A DNA stretch of 60,788 bases, from positions 1 through 60,788 of the forward strand of contig JAHEMS010000001.1 in assembly GCA_024643595.1 (NCBI GenBank), in the 5' to 3' direction. Positions 17,110 through 24,834 of the stretch are shown here, piece after piece (within the stretch, counting starts at the first letter, position 1; every line of letters begins with the position of its first letter). The notes under the pieces were generated by a model. It did no database searches. It was not told the origin of the DNA and saw nothing but the letters and a program-made list of their open reading frames with translations. This DNA comes from Bacteroidota bacterium (GTDB lineage Bacteria; Bacteroidota; Bacteroidia; Cytophagales; Cyclobacteriaceae). Made by a program: the position numbers and the translations under genes.

Positions 17110-17139
17110 CAAATTTAGATCATTTCAAATTGGTATCAA
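17110..17139 (-). promoter_or_regulatory. Promoter of rmuC (TTG-N19-TAAATTTG)
   Basis: On the minus strand a TTG (17139-17137) is followed after 19 bases by TAAATTTG (17117-17110), a full match to the Bacteroidota -33/-7 consensus. The -7 box ends only five bases before the rmuC ATG, so the transcript would have almost no leader. Confidence 0.6.
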
Positions 17140-17171
17140 CTGATTTCGTAGGTGCTTTATGGTGGAATGAT

Positions 17172-17179
17172 TAAATTTG
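17172..17179 (+). promoter_or_regulatory. Candidate -7 box of rocD (TAAATTTG)
   Basis: The same TAAATTTG octamer as in the divergent rmuC promoter, ending six bases before the ATG at 17186. A TTG at the standard -33 distance is lacking, so the call rests on the -7 match and position. Confidence 0.4.
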
Positions 17180-17185
17180 AAACGT

Positions 17186-18439
17186 ATGAATTTCAATACT
17201 ATGCTATCCGCAATTATATCCAGTCAAGAGGCGATCGAATTAGAAGGAAAGTTTGGTGCGCATAATTATCATCCCCTGGAGGTGGTCTTAAATAAAGGTA
17301 AAGGTGTTTATTTGTGGGATATAGAAGGAAAGCGCTATTTTGATTTCCTTTCGGCTTACAGTGCTGTGAATCAAGGTCACTGTCATCCACGCATCATCAA
17401 TGCTTTAATTGCTCAGGCCAAGGAATTGACACTTACTTCACGTGCATTTTATAATGATAAACTGGGTCTTGCCGAGAAGTATGTATGTGATACTTTCGGT
17501 TACAATAAGGCTTTGTTCATGAACAGTGGTGCGGAGGCAAATGAAACTGCTATCAAACTGGCCCGCAAATGGGGATACACATATAAAGGCATTCCAGATA
17601 ACGAGGCAGTGATCGTGGCGGTAAAGAAAAATTTTCATGGAAGAACAACGGCAATAATTTCTGCCTCTACTGATCCTTCCGCGCGAAGGGGATTTGGGCC
17701 TTTTATGCCAGGCTTTGAAATAGTTGATTATGATAATGTGGATGTCCTTGAGAAGGCGTTGGCTAATCCGAACGTATGCGGGCTTTGGATTGAACCGATA
17801 CAAGGTGAAGCCGGGGTCTATGTTCCTCATGATGGTTATTTAAAAACAGCCTCAGCGTTATGCAGGAAACATAACGTGCTTTTGATGATGGATGAAATTC
17901 AAACAGGCATAGCGCGCACCGGTAAAATGTTGGCATCGGATCATGAAGAGGTTCATCCGGATTTACTTATACTGGGGAAGGCCTTGTCTGGCGGTGTACT
18001 CCCGATTTCAGTGGTGTTGGCTGATGATGAAATCATGCTTGTGATCAAGCCTGGCGAACACGGTTCTACTTTTGGTGGTAATCCGTTGGCGGCATCAGTG
18101 GTAATGGAAGCCTTGCAAGTGGTGAAAGACGAAAATCTTGCGGCTAATGCCGAACGATTAGGAGTCGTTTTCCGCGATAGAATGAATTCACTTAAAGCAA
18201 AATCTGAGTGGATTACTTTGGTGCGAGGCAAAGGTCTGCTCAACGCGATCGTCATCAACGACTCAGCCCAAAGCGAAACGGCCTGGAATATGTGTTTGAA
18301 ATTTGCCGAACATGGATTACTGGCTAAACCAACACATGGCAATATTATTCGCCTTGCACCTCCCCTGGTGATCACGGAAGATCAGGTGCACGAATGCTGT
18401 GATATTATCGATCAATGTGTGATGAACTTCAAAAAGTGA
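17186..18439 (+). CDS. rocD: Ornithine aminotransferase
   Basis: Class-III PLP aminotransferase, 417 residues. The N-terminus GAHNYHPLEVVLNKGKGVYLWD is diagnostic of ornithine--oxo-acid transaminase. The PLP contacts are visible: MNSGAEANETAIKLAR, FHGRT, the Asp in LLMMDEIQTG and the Schiff-base Lys in LILGKALSGGVLP. It converts ornithine and 2-oxoglutarate to glutamate semialdehyde and glutamate, linking arginine and proline metabolism. ATG 17186 is preferred to a TTG at 17177 that overlaps the promoter box; a third candidate is the ATG at 17201. No operon partner is evident. Confidence 0.94.
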   Translation: MNFNTMLSAIISSQEAIELEGKFGAHNYHPLEVVLNKGKGVYLWDIEGKRYFDFLSAYSAVNQGHCHPRIINALIAQAKELTLTSRAFYNDKLGLAEKYVCDTFGYNKALFMNSGAEANETAIKLARKWGYTYKGIPDNEAVIVAVKKNFHGRTTAIISASTDPSARRGFGPFMPGFEIVDYDNVDVLEKALANPNVCGLWIEPIQGEAGVYVPHDGYLKTASALCRKHNVLLMMDEIQTGIARTGKMLASDHEEVHPDLLILGKALSGGVLPISVVLADDEIMLVIKPGEHGSTFGGNPLAASVVMEALQVVKDENLAANAERLGVVFRDRMNSLKAKSEWITLVRGKGLLNAIVINDSAQSETAWNMCLKFAEHGLLAKPTHGNIIRLAPPLVITEDQVHECCDIIDQCVMNFKK

Positions 18440-18449
18440 TCTGATTTTT

Positions 18450-18563
18450 CTACTCGGGTTTTTCTAATTCAAGATATACATCATCGTCCGAGGTGAATTT
18501 AAAAGGAACAATTATTTTCCCTTCTTTGTCGATGGCACCAATATGCATATTTTGAAAACCAGG
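18450..18563 (-). pseudogene. WG-repeat gene remnant
   Basis: Directly after the stop of the HAD gene the same frame stays open for 38 codons to a TAG. It contains IGAIDKEGKIIVPFKFTSDD, which closely resembles one WG repeat (the usual form is G-x-IDKxGKIVIPxxY/F). An internal ATG at 18548 could start a 32-residue peptide. The simplest reading is the surviving C-terminal fragment of a WG-repeat protein whose 5' part was replaced by the present HAD gene. It is too short to be sure. Confidence 0.4.
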
Positions 18564-19187
18564 TCAGTTCACATATATGATCTTTAATTTGCCAAGTTCT
18601 TCCTTTAATTGTTCGGGCGATTGAAAATGAATTCCGGGCATACCTACTGCTTTGGCTCCTTCAATATTGCGTATGCTGTCATCGATAAATAATGAATTAG
18701 CTGGATTTACTCGATATCGGTCAAATAAAATCTGAAAGAATTCCGGAAAGGGTTTGCGCGTTTTTTCGTGTCCTGAAACCACAATGCCTTCAAACCAGTG
18801 AAGAAACTCGAATTGCTCCAGTGCCCATGGAAATGTTTGTTCCGACCAATTGGTAAGGGCGTATAATTTATACTTTTTTGAGTCGCGTATCGCTTTTAAA
18901 ATCTCTACCGTTCCATGGATAGGGCCGTTCATCGTTTCCTTCCAGCGGCCATACCACGCACGGATAGCGAACTCATGAGCAGGAAATTTTTGAAGTAATT
19001 CTTCTGTAGCGTCTTCGAAGGATCGGCCTGCATCTTGTTTTTCATTCCATTCATGGGTACAGATGTTTTCCAGAAACCAGGTAATCTCTTCTTCGGTATT
19101 GAATATTTTTCGGTAAAGATGCCTGGGATTCCAATCGATAAGAACGGCACCAAGGTCGAAGATGATGGTATCAATGTGATTATTCAT
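18564..19187 (-). CDS. HAD-IA family hydrolase (haloacid dehalogenase-like phosphatase)
   Basis: A 207-residue HAD phosphatase. Motif I is IIFDLGAVLIDWNPRHLY, where the second Asp of DxD is replaced (D-L-G), as in the YihX/epoxide hydrolase N-terminal-like HAD-IA group. Motif II is in YALTNWS, the Lys motif in ARKPFPEFF-like GHEKTRKPFPEFF, and motif IV in LFIDDSIRNIEGAKAVGMPGIHF. It probably dephosphorylates a sugar phosphate in the cytosol. The ATG start is clear. A WG-like remnant follows its stop in the same frame. Confidence 0.87.
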   Translation of the reverse strand: MNNHIDTIIFDLGAVLIDWNPRHLYRKIFNTEEEITWFLENICTHEWNEKQDAGRSFEDATEELLQKFPAHEFAIRAWYGRWKETMNGPIHGTVEILKAIRDSKKYKLYALTNWSEQTFPWALEQFEFLHWFEGIVVSGHEKTRKPFPEFFQILFDRYRVNPANSLFIDDSIRNIEGAKAVGMPGIHFQSPEQLKEELGKLKIIYVN

Positions 19188-19196
19188 AATTCATAT

Positions 19197-20012
19197 TTAG
19201 CGATGCGGGAACGCCCATTTTAAAAAATGGGGGAGCGCATCGCCCCATGTAGGGAGATTGTGTTCACCATCTTCCAGTTCCAGGTATTGGATGTCGTGAA
19301 AAGGTCGATATCCTTTTTTAGTCAGTTCTACTATTAAATCAAGTGTATCATCGATGGAGTCTATAATGCCATTTTTGTTCCGGTCATTTTGTTCGTCCTT
19401 TTGCCCCGTCTGAAACCAAAATGAAATGCCAGGTTTATATCTGCCCCTGCGAATTACCTGGTGCATAATTCGATCGCGATAATCAGAGTACAGCCTGCTT
19501 TTGGTGTCACGCTTTCGCCACCAGAAAGATCCACTAAACACGCCTACTTTTCCAAAGTAATCTGTATGATGCCAGGCAATATCCAACGCGGACAATCCCC
19601 CCAGGGAAAATCCGGCAATTACATTCTCTTTAGGGGATTTTGAAATGGAATAGCGATAATGAAGATAGGGAATCAATTCCATCATGATGAAACGAGTGTA
19701 TTCTTTTGCTTTTGATCCACGTCCTTTAAAATCCGCTTGGTTGGCAATACCATATTCATGCATCCGGTCACCGGCATATACAGCGACAACAATTATATCG
19801 GGGATGTCCTTATTCAGCGTAAGTTTTTCAAGGGTCTTTTTGAGATGGATTGCCTCCGCGTCCTGCCCATCGTTTAGAATAAGAAGCGGGTAGTGTTTAT
19901 TTGCTTTTTCGTATTGAAACGGCAGAAAAATATCAACCACCGTATCTCGGTTAAGCAATTTGGAATGAATATCGGTGAGCTTTTCTAAATGGTAGTGATG
20001 TGACTGCGACAA
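19197..20012 (-). CDS. Putative esterase (PF00756 family) with EF-hand-like loop
   Basis: Alpha/beta-hydrolase of the esterase D/enterochelin-esterase-like family, 271 residues, no leader. The nucleophile elbow is GFSLGG, and the catalytic His is likely in LEDGEHNLPTW near the end. Between them, DRNKNGIIDSIDDT has the spacing of an EF-hand calcium loop. No ATG is near the N-terminus, so TTG at 20012 is used; the start is uncertain. It is divergent from the second esterase gene, whose start is 95 bases away, and may belong functionally to the amidoligase cluster that follows on the other strand. Confidence 0.82.
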   Translation of the reverse strand: MSQSHHYHLEKLTDIHSKLLNRDTVVDIFLPFQYEKANKHYPLLILNDGQDAEAIHLKKTLEKLTLNKDIPDIIVVAVYAGDRMHEYGIANQADFKGRGSKAKEYTRFIMMELIPYLHYRYSISKSPKENVIAGFSLGGLSALDIAWHHTDYFGKVGVFSGSFWWRKRDTKSRLYSDYRDRIMHQVIRRGRYKPGISFWFQTGQKDEQNDRNKNGIIDSIDDTLDLIVELTKKGYRPFHDIQYLELEDGEHNLPTWGDALPHFLKWAFPHR

Positions 20013-20107
20013 GGAATGATAATTATTTTGATATTAGATTGAGTTTTCAGACTCTTTCTTCCGATTTTTCTAACAACTTTAAACTCAAAATTAACAATAG
20101 ATTGCGT

Positions 20108-20818
20108 ATGCCACACGAACATTATCACAAATGGTATTCTCCCCGGTTGAACCGTGACATTGAAGTGCTTGCCTTTGGAACCCGCGGATACCCGGTTATT
20201 CTGTTTCCAACTTCTATGGGGCATTATTATGAGAATAAAGATTTTAAACTAATCGATAGTGTCAATTGGTTTTTGGACGAAGGACTGGTGAAAATTTATT
20301 GTGTTGATGGAATCGATGAACACAGTTGGTATAACAGAAATATTCATCCTGGAGATCGTGCCAGGAACCACCATTGGTATGATCAGATGCTTTATCACGA
20401 ATTGGTTCCGTTGGCACAACAAGAAACGGGTGTGGGAAGAGTGGCTACCGCGGGATGTAGTTTTGGAGGATATCACGCAACGAATTTTGCATTTAAACAT
20501 CCTGACGTGGTGAAATACGTGTTTAACATGGGGGCGGCTTTTGACATCCGTGATCAGACGGATGGGCACTATGATGATCAGGTCTATTTCAATAATCCGA
20601 TGGATTTTTTGCCAAACGCACAAAGTGATTTCTTTCATGATATGTTCGTGGTGTTGGGAACGGGCACGCGAGATATGTGCTGGAACGCTAATGAGCGAAT
20701 GGCCGAAATTTTAAGAAACAAGGGAATCAATCATTGGCTGGATGTTCGTCAGGATGCTGAACATGATTGGCCTGTATGGAAACAAATGTTCCCACATTAT
20801 TTATCATTGATTAAATAG
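20108..20818 (+). CDS. Esterase family alpha/beta hydrolase
   Basis: A 236-residue cytosolic alpha/beta hydrolase related to PF00756 esterases. The N-terminus is MPHEHYHKWYSPRLNRDIEV, the nucleophile elbow is AGCSFGGYHA and the catalytic His is in DAEHDWPVWK. ATG 20108 is chosen; the open frame continues upstream into the divergent esterase's start region but without family-like sequence. It is the first gene of a same-strand run that leads, two bases later, into another hydrolase and then into ATP-grasp, GCS2 and amidotransferase genes. The substrate is unknown; it could release or trim an amide- or ester-linked product of that run. Confidence 0.82.
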   Translation: MPHEHYHKWYSPRLNRDIEVLAFGTRGYPVILFPTSMGHYYENKDFKLIDSVNWFLDEGLVKIYCVDGIDEHSWYNRNIHPGDRARNHHWYDQMLYHELVPLAQQETGVGRVATAGCSFGGYHATNFAFKHPDVVKYVFNMGAAFDIRDQTDGHYDDQVYFNNPMDFLPNAQSDFFHDMFVVLGTGTRDMCWNANERMAEILRNKGINHWLDVRQDAEHDWPVWKQMFPHYLSLIK

Positions 20819-20820
20819 TC

Positions 20821-21756
20821 ATGTTTAATCGCCTTTTGTTTTTTTTCCTTTTATTCCCATTTGGCGTAATCGGGACAACAATAAACCATGGCGAAGCAAT
20901 TGAGATTGGGGGGATAAAGCAATGGGTTAAATTTCAGGGAGAAGATGATCAGGCGCCCGTTTTACTTTTTCTTCACGGAGGACCTGGTAATTCAGTGATG
21001 AGTTACGCGGACCGTTTCACGAAGGAATTGCAAAAACATTTTGTTGTTGTTAATTGGGACCAACGACAAAGTGGACAAACTGCATTAATGAATAAGTCAA
21101 CGGAATTGTTAACTGTTTCACTTTTTGTGAGTGATGGTATCGAACTTATTAATTTTCTTAAGCTCAGATTTTCAAAAGAAAAAATTTACCTCATGGGCCA
21201 TAGCTGGGGTGGTTATTTGGGCCTTCTTTTGGCTGTGGCAAGACCAGATTTGCTAGACGCGTATTTTGCCATAAATCCAATGATCTATCAAATAGAAAGC
21301 GAGCAGCTTTCGTTGCAAGCCATGTATGCTATGGCAAACAATGAGAATAATCAAGAAGCTGTAATAGAACTTGATAAAGTCGAGATTCCATTTAAAAGTT
21401 GGGAACAGCTATATTATCACCGAATGTGGCTGAGTAAGCTAATGAAGACAACTTCGCCTACCCGATCAAAAGTTGAACATTGGTCAGCGGTTTGGCTAAG
21501 CCTGTTCAATGAAGCTTCTGCTACCAATCTTTTTGAATTTGCCCCAGCATTAAATTGCCCTGCATATTTCCTTATTGGAGCCAACGACTTTCAAACACAT
21601 TATTCATTGGCAGAATCTTATTATCATAAAGTAATTTGCAAGGAAAAAAAACTATATTGGTTTTCCGATTCTGCGCATAATCCACACCTGACGGAGTCTG
21701 AAAAATTTCAAAAAATTGTAGTGGATATTGGGAATAAAAAACGTAATCAGCAATAA
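20821..21756 (+). CDS. Alpha/beta hydrolase (proline iminopeptidase-like), exported
   Basis: A 311-residue S33-like alpha/beta hydrolase with a signal peptide (LLFFFLLFPFGVIG). It has the oxyanion motif FLHGGPGNS, the WDQRQSGQT segment typical of prolyl aminopeptidases, the nucleophile elbow GHSWGG and a late His in DSAHNPH. It should hydrolyse a peptide or amide outside the cytoplasm, which fits neighbours that build amide bonds. It starts two bases after the esterase stop. A weak hairpin (ACCCT/AGGGT, 21776-21790) separates it from the ATP-grasp gene. Confidence 0.84.
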   Translation: MFNRLLFFFLLFPFGVIGTTINHGEAIEIGGIKQWVKFQGEDDQAPVLLFLHGGPGNSVMSYADRFTKELQKHFVVVNWDQRQSGQTALMNKSTELLTVSLFVSDGIELINFLKLRFSKEKIYLMGHSWGGYLGLLLAVARPDLLDAYFAINPMIYQIESEQLSLQAMYAMANNENNQEAVIELDKVEIPFKSWEQLYYHRMWLSKLMKTTSPTRSKVEHWSAVWLSLFNEASATNLFEFAPALNCPAYFLIGANDFQTHYSLAESYYHKVICKEKKLYWFSDSAHNPHLTESEKFQKIVVDIGNKKRNQQ

Positions 21757-21816
21757 AATAATACTGAATTGTACCACCCTAAAACAGGGTCATCATTAAA
21801 TAATAAATTATAACAT

Positions 21817-22833
21817 ATGAAAAAGATAGGAATACTACACGGTATGGAGCGCTCTTTCCCTGAAGCTTTTGTTGAACGCGTGAACACGATGGGATTTAAA
21901 GACATCAAAGCCGAGCCGGTTAAGGTAGATATGGTGCAGCAAGGTAAACCCACCGATTATGCGGTTATCATTGACCGGATATCTCAGGATGTTCCATTCT
22001 ACAGGGCCTATCTAAAAAACGCGGCTATTTCAGGAACCGCAGTAATTAACAATCCTTTCTGGTGGAGTGCCGATGAGAAATTTTTTAATAATGCCCTGGC
22101 TGTAAAACTAGGAGTGCCGGTTCCTAAGACCGTATTATTACCATCACACGAGCGACCAATCGACACAGGAGAAGCCTCTTTTAGCAATCTTACGTTTCCT
22201 TTGAGTTGGGAAAAAATATTTGAACACATCGGTTGGCCTGCCTACATGAAACCTCATGCTGGCGGTGGATGGAAAAGTGTATACAAACTCAATGATCAGG
22301 AAGACTTTTTCAAAGCATACAGCGAAACCGGTCAATTGGTAATGATGCTTCAGGAGGAGATTATATTTGATGATTATTTTCGTTGCTACTGCCTAGGACG
22401 GAAGCATGTTCGAATCATGCAATACGAACCTCGAAATCCGCATCATTTGCGGTATCAGAGTGCAAAAGGTCCGGCTTCAGAGAAATTATTAAAAAAAGTG
22501 AATGATTATGTGCTCGAGCTTTGTAACGCATTAGGCTACGATTTCAATACAGTTGAAATGGCTGTACGTGATGGTGTACCTTACGCGATCGATTTTTGCA
22601 ATCCGGCGCCAGATGCCGATATCAATTCTGTAGGTCAGGAAAACTTTGACTGGGTGGTTGAAACTTCAGCTAGAATTGCTGTTGACAGGGCACAGCAACA
22701 ACAACCTGGCAAGGACAACCTAACTTGGGGAACATTTATATCCAATGCCGTGGGAGACGAAATGAAGGTTGCCAAATCAGTTGTTAAAGCACCTTCAAAA
22801 AGAGTGGCAAAACCAAAAACACCTAAAAAATAA
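21817..22833 (+). CDS. ATP-grasp domain protein (ligase, substrate unknown)
   Basis: A 338-residue ATP-grasp enzyme. The pre-grasp region (1-130) contains INNPFWWSADEKF. ATP-binding Lys145 and the glycine loop are in YMKPHAGGGWKSVYK; a hinge Glu lies in LQEE (about 180). The Mg-binding residues are visible in NTVEMAVRDGVPYAIDFCNPAPDAD (Glu247, Asp259, Asn262). It should ligate a carboxylate to an amine using ATP. The C-terminus is a Lys/Pro/Ala-rich tail of about 25 residues (KAPSKRVAKPKTPKK) outside the fold. The GCS2-type ligase gene begins 26 bases downstream. Confidence 0.85.
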   Translation: MKKIGILHGMERSFPEAFVERVNTMGFKDIKAEPVKVDMVQQGKPTDYAVIIDRISQDVPFYRAYLKNAAISGTAVINNPFWWSADEKFFNNALAVKLGVPVPKTVLLPSHERPIDTGEASFSNLTFPLSWEKIFEHIGWPAYMKPHAGGGWKSVYKLNDQEDFFKAYSETGQLVMMLQEEIIFDDYFRCYCLGRKHVRIMQYEPRNPHHLRYQSAKGPASEKLLKKVNDYVLELCNALGYDFNTVEMAVRDGVPYAIDFCNPAPDADINSVGQENFDWVVETSARIAVDRAQQQQPGKDNLTWGTFISNAVGDEMKVAKSVVKAPSKRVAKPKTPKK

Positions 22834-22859
22834 CACCTCGTCTCTAGGGATATTCGTCT

Positions 22860-23957
22860 ATGGAAAAATTTACACTGGGAGTAGAAGAGGAGTATATGGT
22901 GGTGGACCCGCAAACACGCGAGTTGGCATCCCATGATCAAAAAATAGTGGAGCTGGCATCACTGGACGGCAAAGACAATGTAAAGGCGGAGATGCATCAG
23001 GCGGTAGTCGAAGTGGGTACGGGCATCTGTAAAGATGTAAATCAGGCATTTGAAGAAATAAGAGGCTTGAGAAAATTAGTATCTGATATTGCTGGTTCAT
23101 TAAACCTAAGAATTGGTGCGGCAGGAACTCACCCGTTCTCTCATTGGAGCAAGCAATTGATAACGCCAAATCCTCGCTATGACGAAATTGTTCAGGAAAT
23201 GCAGGAGGCCGCCCGATCAAATTTAATTTTTGGATTGCATGTACATGTGGGCATTACCGATAAGAATATGGCGATTCATATTCAAAACACAGTTCGGTAT
23301 TTTTTACCACATGTGTATGCACTTTCTTGCAACTCTCCATTTTGGGAGGGACGCGACACCGGATTCAAATCGTTTCGCACAAAGGTGTTTGATAAATTTC
23401 CTCGCACGGGGATTCCTGATCGCTTCGAAAGTTGGGATGACTTCAAGAACTACGTAAACCTTCTGATTAAGACAAACTGCATCGATAATGCAAAAAAAAT
23501 ATGGTGGGATGTGCGAGTGCATCCCTTCTTTGATACCATTGAATTCAGAATATGTGATGTTCCAATGCGTGTTGAAGAGACCATTGCCATCACTGCAGTA
23601 TTTCAGGCGCTGGTAGTTAAGTTGTACAAACTAAGGCTTCAGAACATGAGTTTCATTATGTACACCAGAGCCCTCATCAATGAGAATAAGTGGAGAGCGT
23701 CACGTTATGGACTGGATGGTAAATTAATAGATTTTGGTAAACAGGTTGAATTAGATACGCGGGTGTTGATTCTGGAATTATTGGATTTCATTGATGATGT
23801 GGTGGATGAACTTGGCAGCCGCAATGCCATCAATTATATTCACGCGATTTTAGAACGAGGTACCGGTGCCGACCGGCAATTAGCTGTATTTCAACAAACC
23901 GGTAGCCTGGAGAAAGTAGTGGATTATATATTGAGTGAAACTCTGGAGGGAGTTTAA
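22860..23957 (+). CDS. Carboxylate-amine ligase, GCS2/YbdK family
   Basis: A 365-residue glutamate--cysteine ligase family 2 protein. Family marks are GVEEEYMVVDP, HQAVVEVGTG, FGLHVHVG, WWDVRVHPFFDTIEFRICD, NKWRASRYGLDG and the C-terminal GTGADRQLAVFQ. Relatives have weak glutamate-cysteine ligase activity or join other carboxylates and amines; YbdK-type proteins often have an unproven physiological substrate. Here it lies between an ATP-grasp and a glutamine amidotransferase gene. The genome makes bacillithiol, so a substrate other than glutathione precursors is likely. Confidence 0.9.
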   Translation: MEKFTLGVEEEYMVVDPQTRELASHDQKIVELASLDGKDNVKAEMHQAVVEVGTGICKDVNQAFEEIRGLRKLVSDIAGSLNLRIGAAGTHPFSHWSKQLITPNPRYDEIVQEMQEAARSNLIFGLHVHVGITDKNMAIHIQNTVRYFLPHVYALSCNSPFWEGRDTGFKSFRTKVFDKFPRTGIPDRFESWDDFKNYVNLLIKTNCIDNAKKIWWDVRVHPFFDTIEFRICDVPMRVEETIAITAVFQALVVKLYKLRLQNMSFIMYTRALINENKWRASRYGLDGKLIDFGKQVELDTRVLILELLDFIDDVVDELGSRNAINYIHAILERGTGADRQLAVFQQTGSLEKVVDYILSETLEGV

Positions 23958-23994
23958 ACTTTGTAGAATTAGTAATATTAGTAAACAGAATAAG

Positions 23995-24834
23995 TTGTCT
24001 TCTGAAAATCAAATAAATATTGCCATCCTTGATCTCTACGAAGGAGTCGCCAATGAAGGCATGAGAGGCATACGGCAGCTCATTGAAGAATTTGAGGCTG
24101 ATTGCCACATGACAGTTAAATATCAATTCTTTGACCTCCGGCAAAAAGCCGAAATCGCTGACCTTAATTTTGATGTGTACATTTCTTCAGGTGGCCCTGG
24201 AAGTCCCCTTGAAAGTGAAGATAGTTTCTGGGAGCGGAAGTACTTCGGATTGATGGATGATATCAAAGCCTTTAACGAGCAACATCCTGATAAGAAAAAA
24301 CATGTACTATTGATATGCCATAGTTTTCAGATTTTTTGCAGGTATTATGGTTATGGGGCAGTATCAAAAAGAAAGTCGACTTCGTTTGGTGTAATGCCTG
24401 TGCACAAAACGTTTGAAGGCCACCATGATCCATTATTTCGCTCGCTCAGTGACCCTATGTGGGCAGTAGATTCCAGGGATTATCAGATAACCCAGGCAAA
24501 TGTGCAAAAGATTGAGGCCGGAGGTGGTGCTGTCCTTTGTATTGAAAAATATCGCCCTCATGTTGATTTGGAAAGAGCCATCATGGCAATTCGTTTTGAT
24601 GAAGCGTTTATAGGAATGCAATTTCATCCTGAAGCTGATGCCGTAGGGATGCGCATGTATTTACTACGTGAGGATAAAAAAGAAATAGTCATTGAAAAAT
24701 ACGGAGAAAAAAAATATTGGGATATGTTGGATCACCTCAACGATCCGGATAAGATTATGCTTACTTACTCTACTGTAGTGCCCCGATTTTTGATGATGGC
24801 ACTTCGTCATCGGTTAAGCTCAATTGCGCTATGA
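23995..24834 (+). CDS. Class-I glutamine amidotransferase-like protein
   Basis: A triad-type amidotransferase of 279 residues from the TTG at 23995. The glycine-rich ISSGGPGSP, nucleophile Cys108 in LLICHSFQIF and the His211/Glu213 pair in MQFHPEAD form an intact Cys-His-Glu triad. It probably releases ammonia from glutamine for a neighbouring ligase. The nucleophile elbow ICHSFQ departs from the usual GxCxGxQ. The start is uncertain: no ATG precedes the domain, and a GTG at 23935 inside the GCS2 gene is the alternative. Its stop overlaps the next gene's start (ATGA). Confidence 0.83.
   Translation: MSSENQINIAILDLYEGVANEGMRGIRQLIEEFEADCHMTVKYQFFDLRQKAEIADLNFDVYISSGGPGSPLESEDSFWERKYFGLMDDIKAFNEQHPDKKKHVLLICHSFQIFCRYYGYGAVSKRKSTSFGVMPVHKTFEGHHDPLFRSLSDPMWAVDSRDYQITQANVQKIEAGGGAVLCIEKYRPHVDLERAIMAIRFDEAFIGMQFHPEADAVGMRMYLLREDKKEIVIEKYGEKKYWDMLDHLNDPDKIMLTYSTVVPRFLMMALRHRLSSIAL

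Noticed and set aside
20249..20638. 129-codon frame antisense to the esterase
   Set aside because: No motif; it lies entirely within a gene that has catalytic motifs on the other strand.
21776..21790. ACCCT/AGGGT hairpin as a terminator inside the amidoligase run
   Set aside because: Only a 5-bp stem and no T-run on the coding strand.
22860..23957. GCS2 gene as part of glutathione synthesis
   Set aside because: No GshB partner next to it, and bshC/ytxJ point to bacillithiol.
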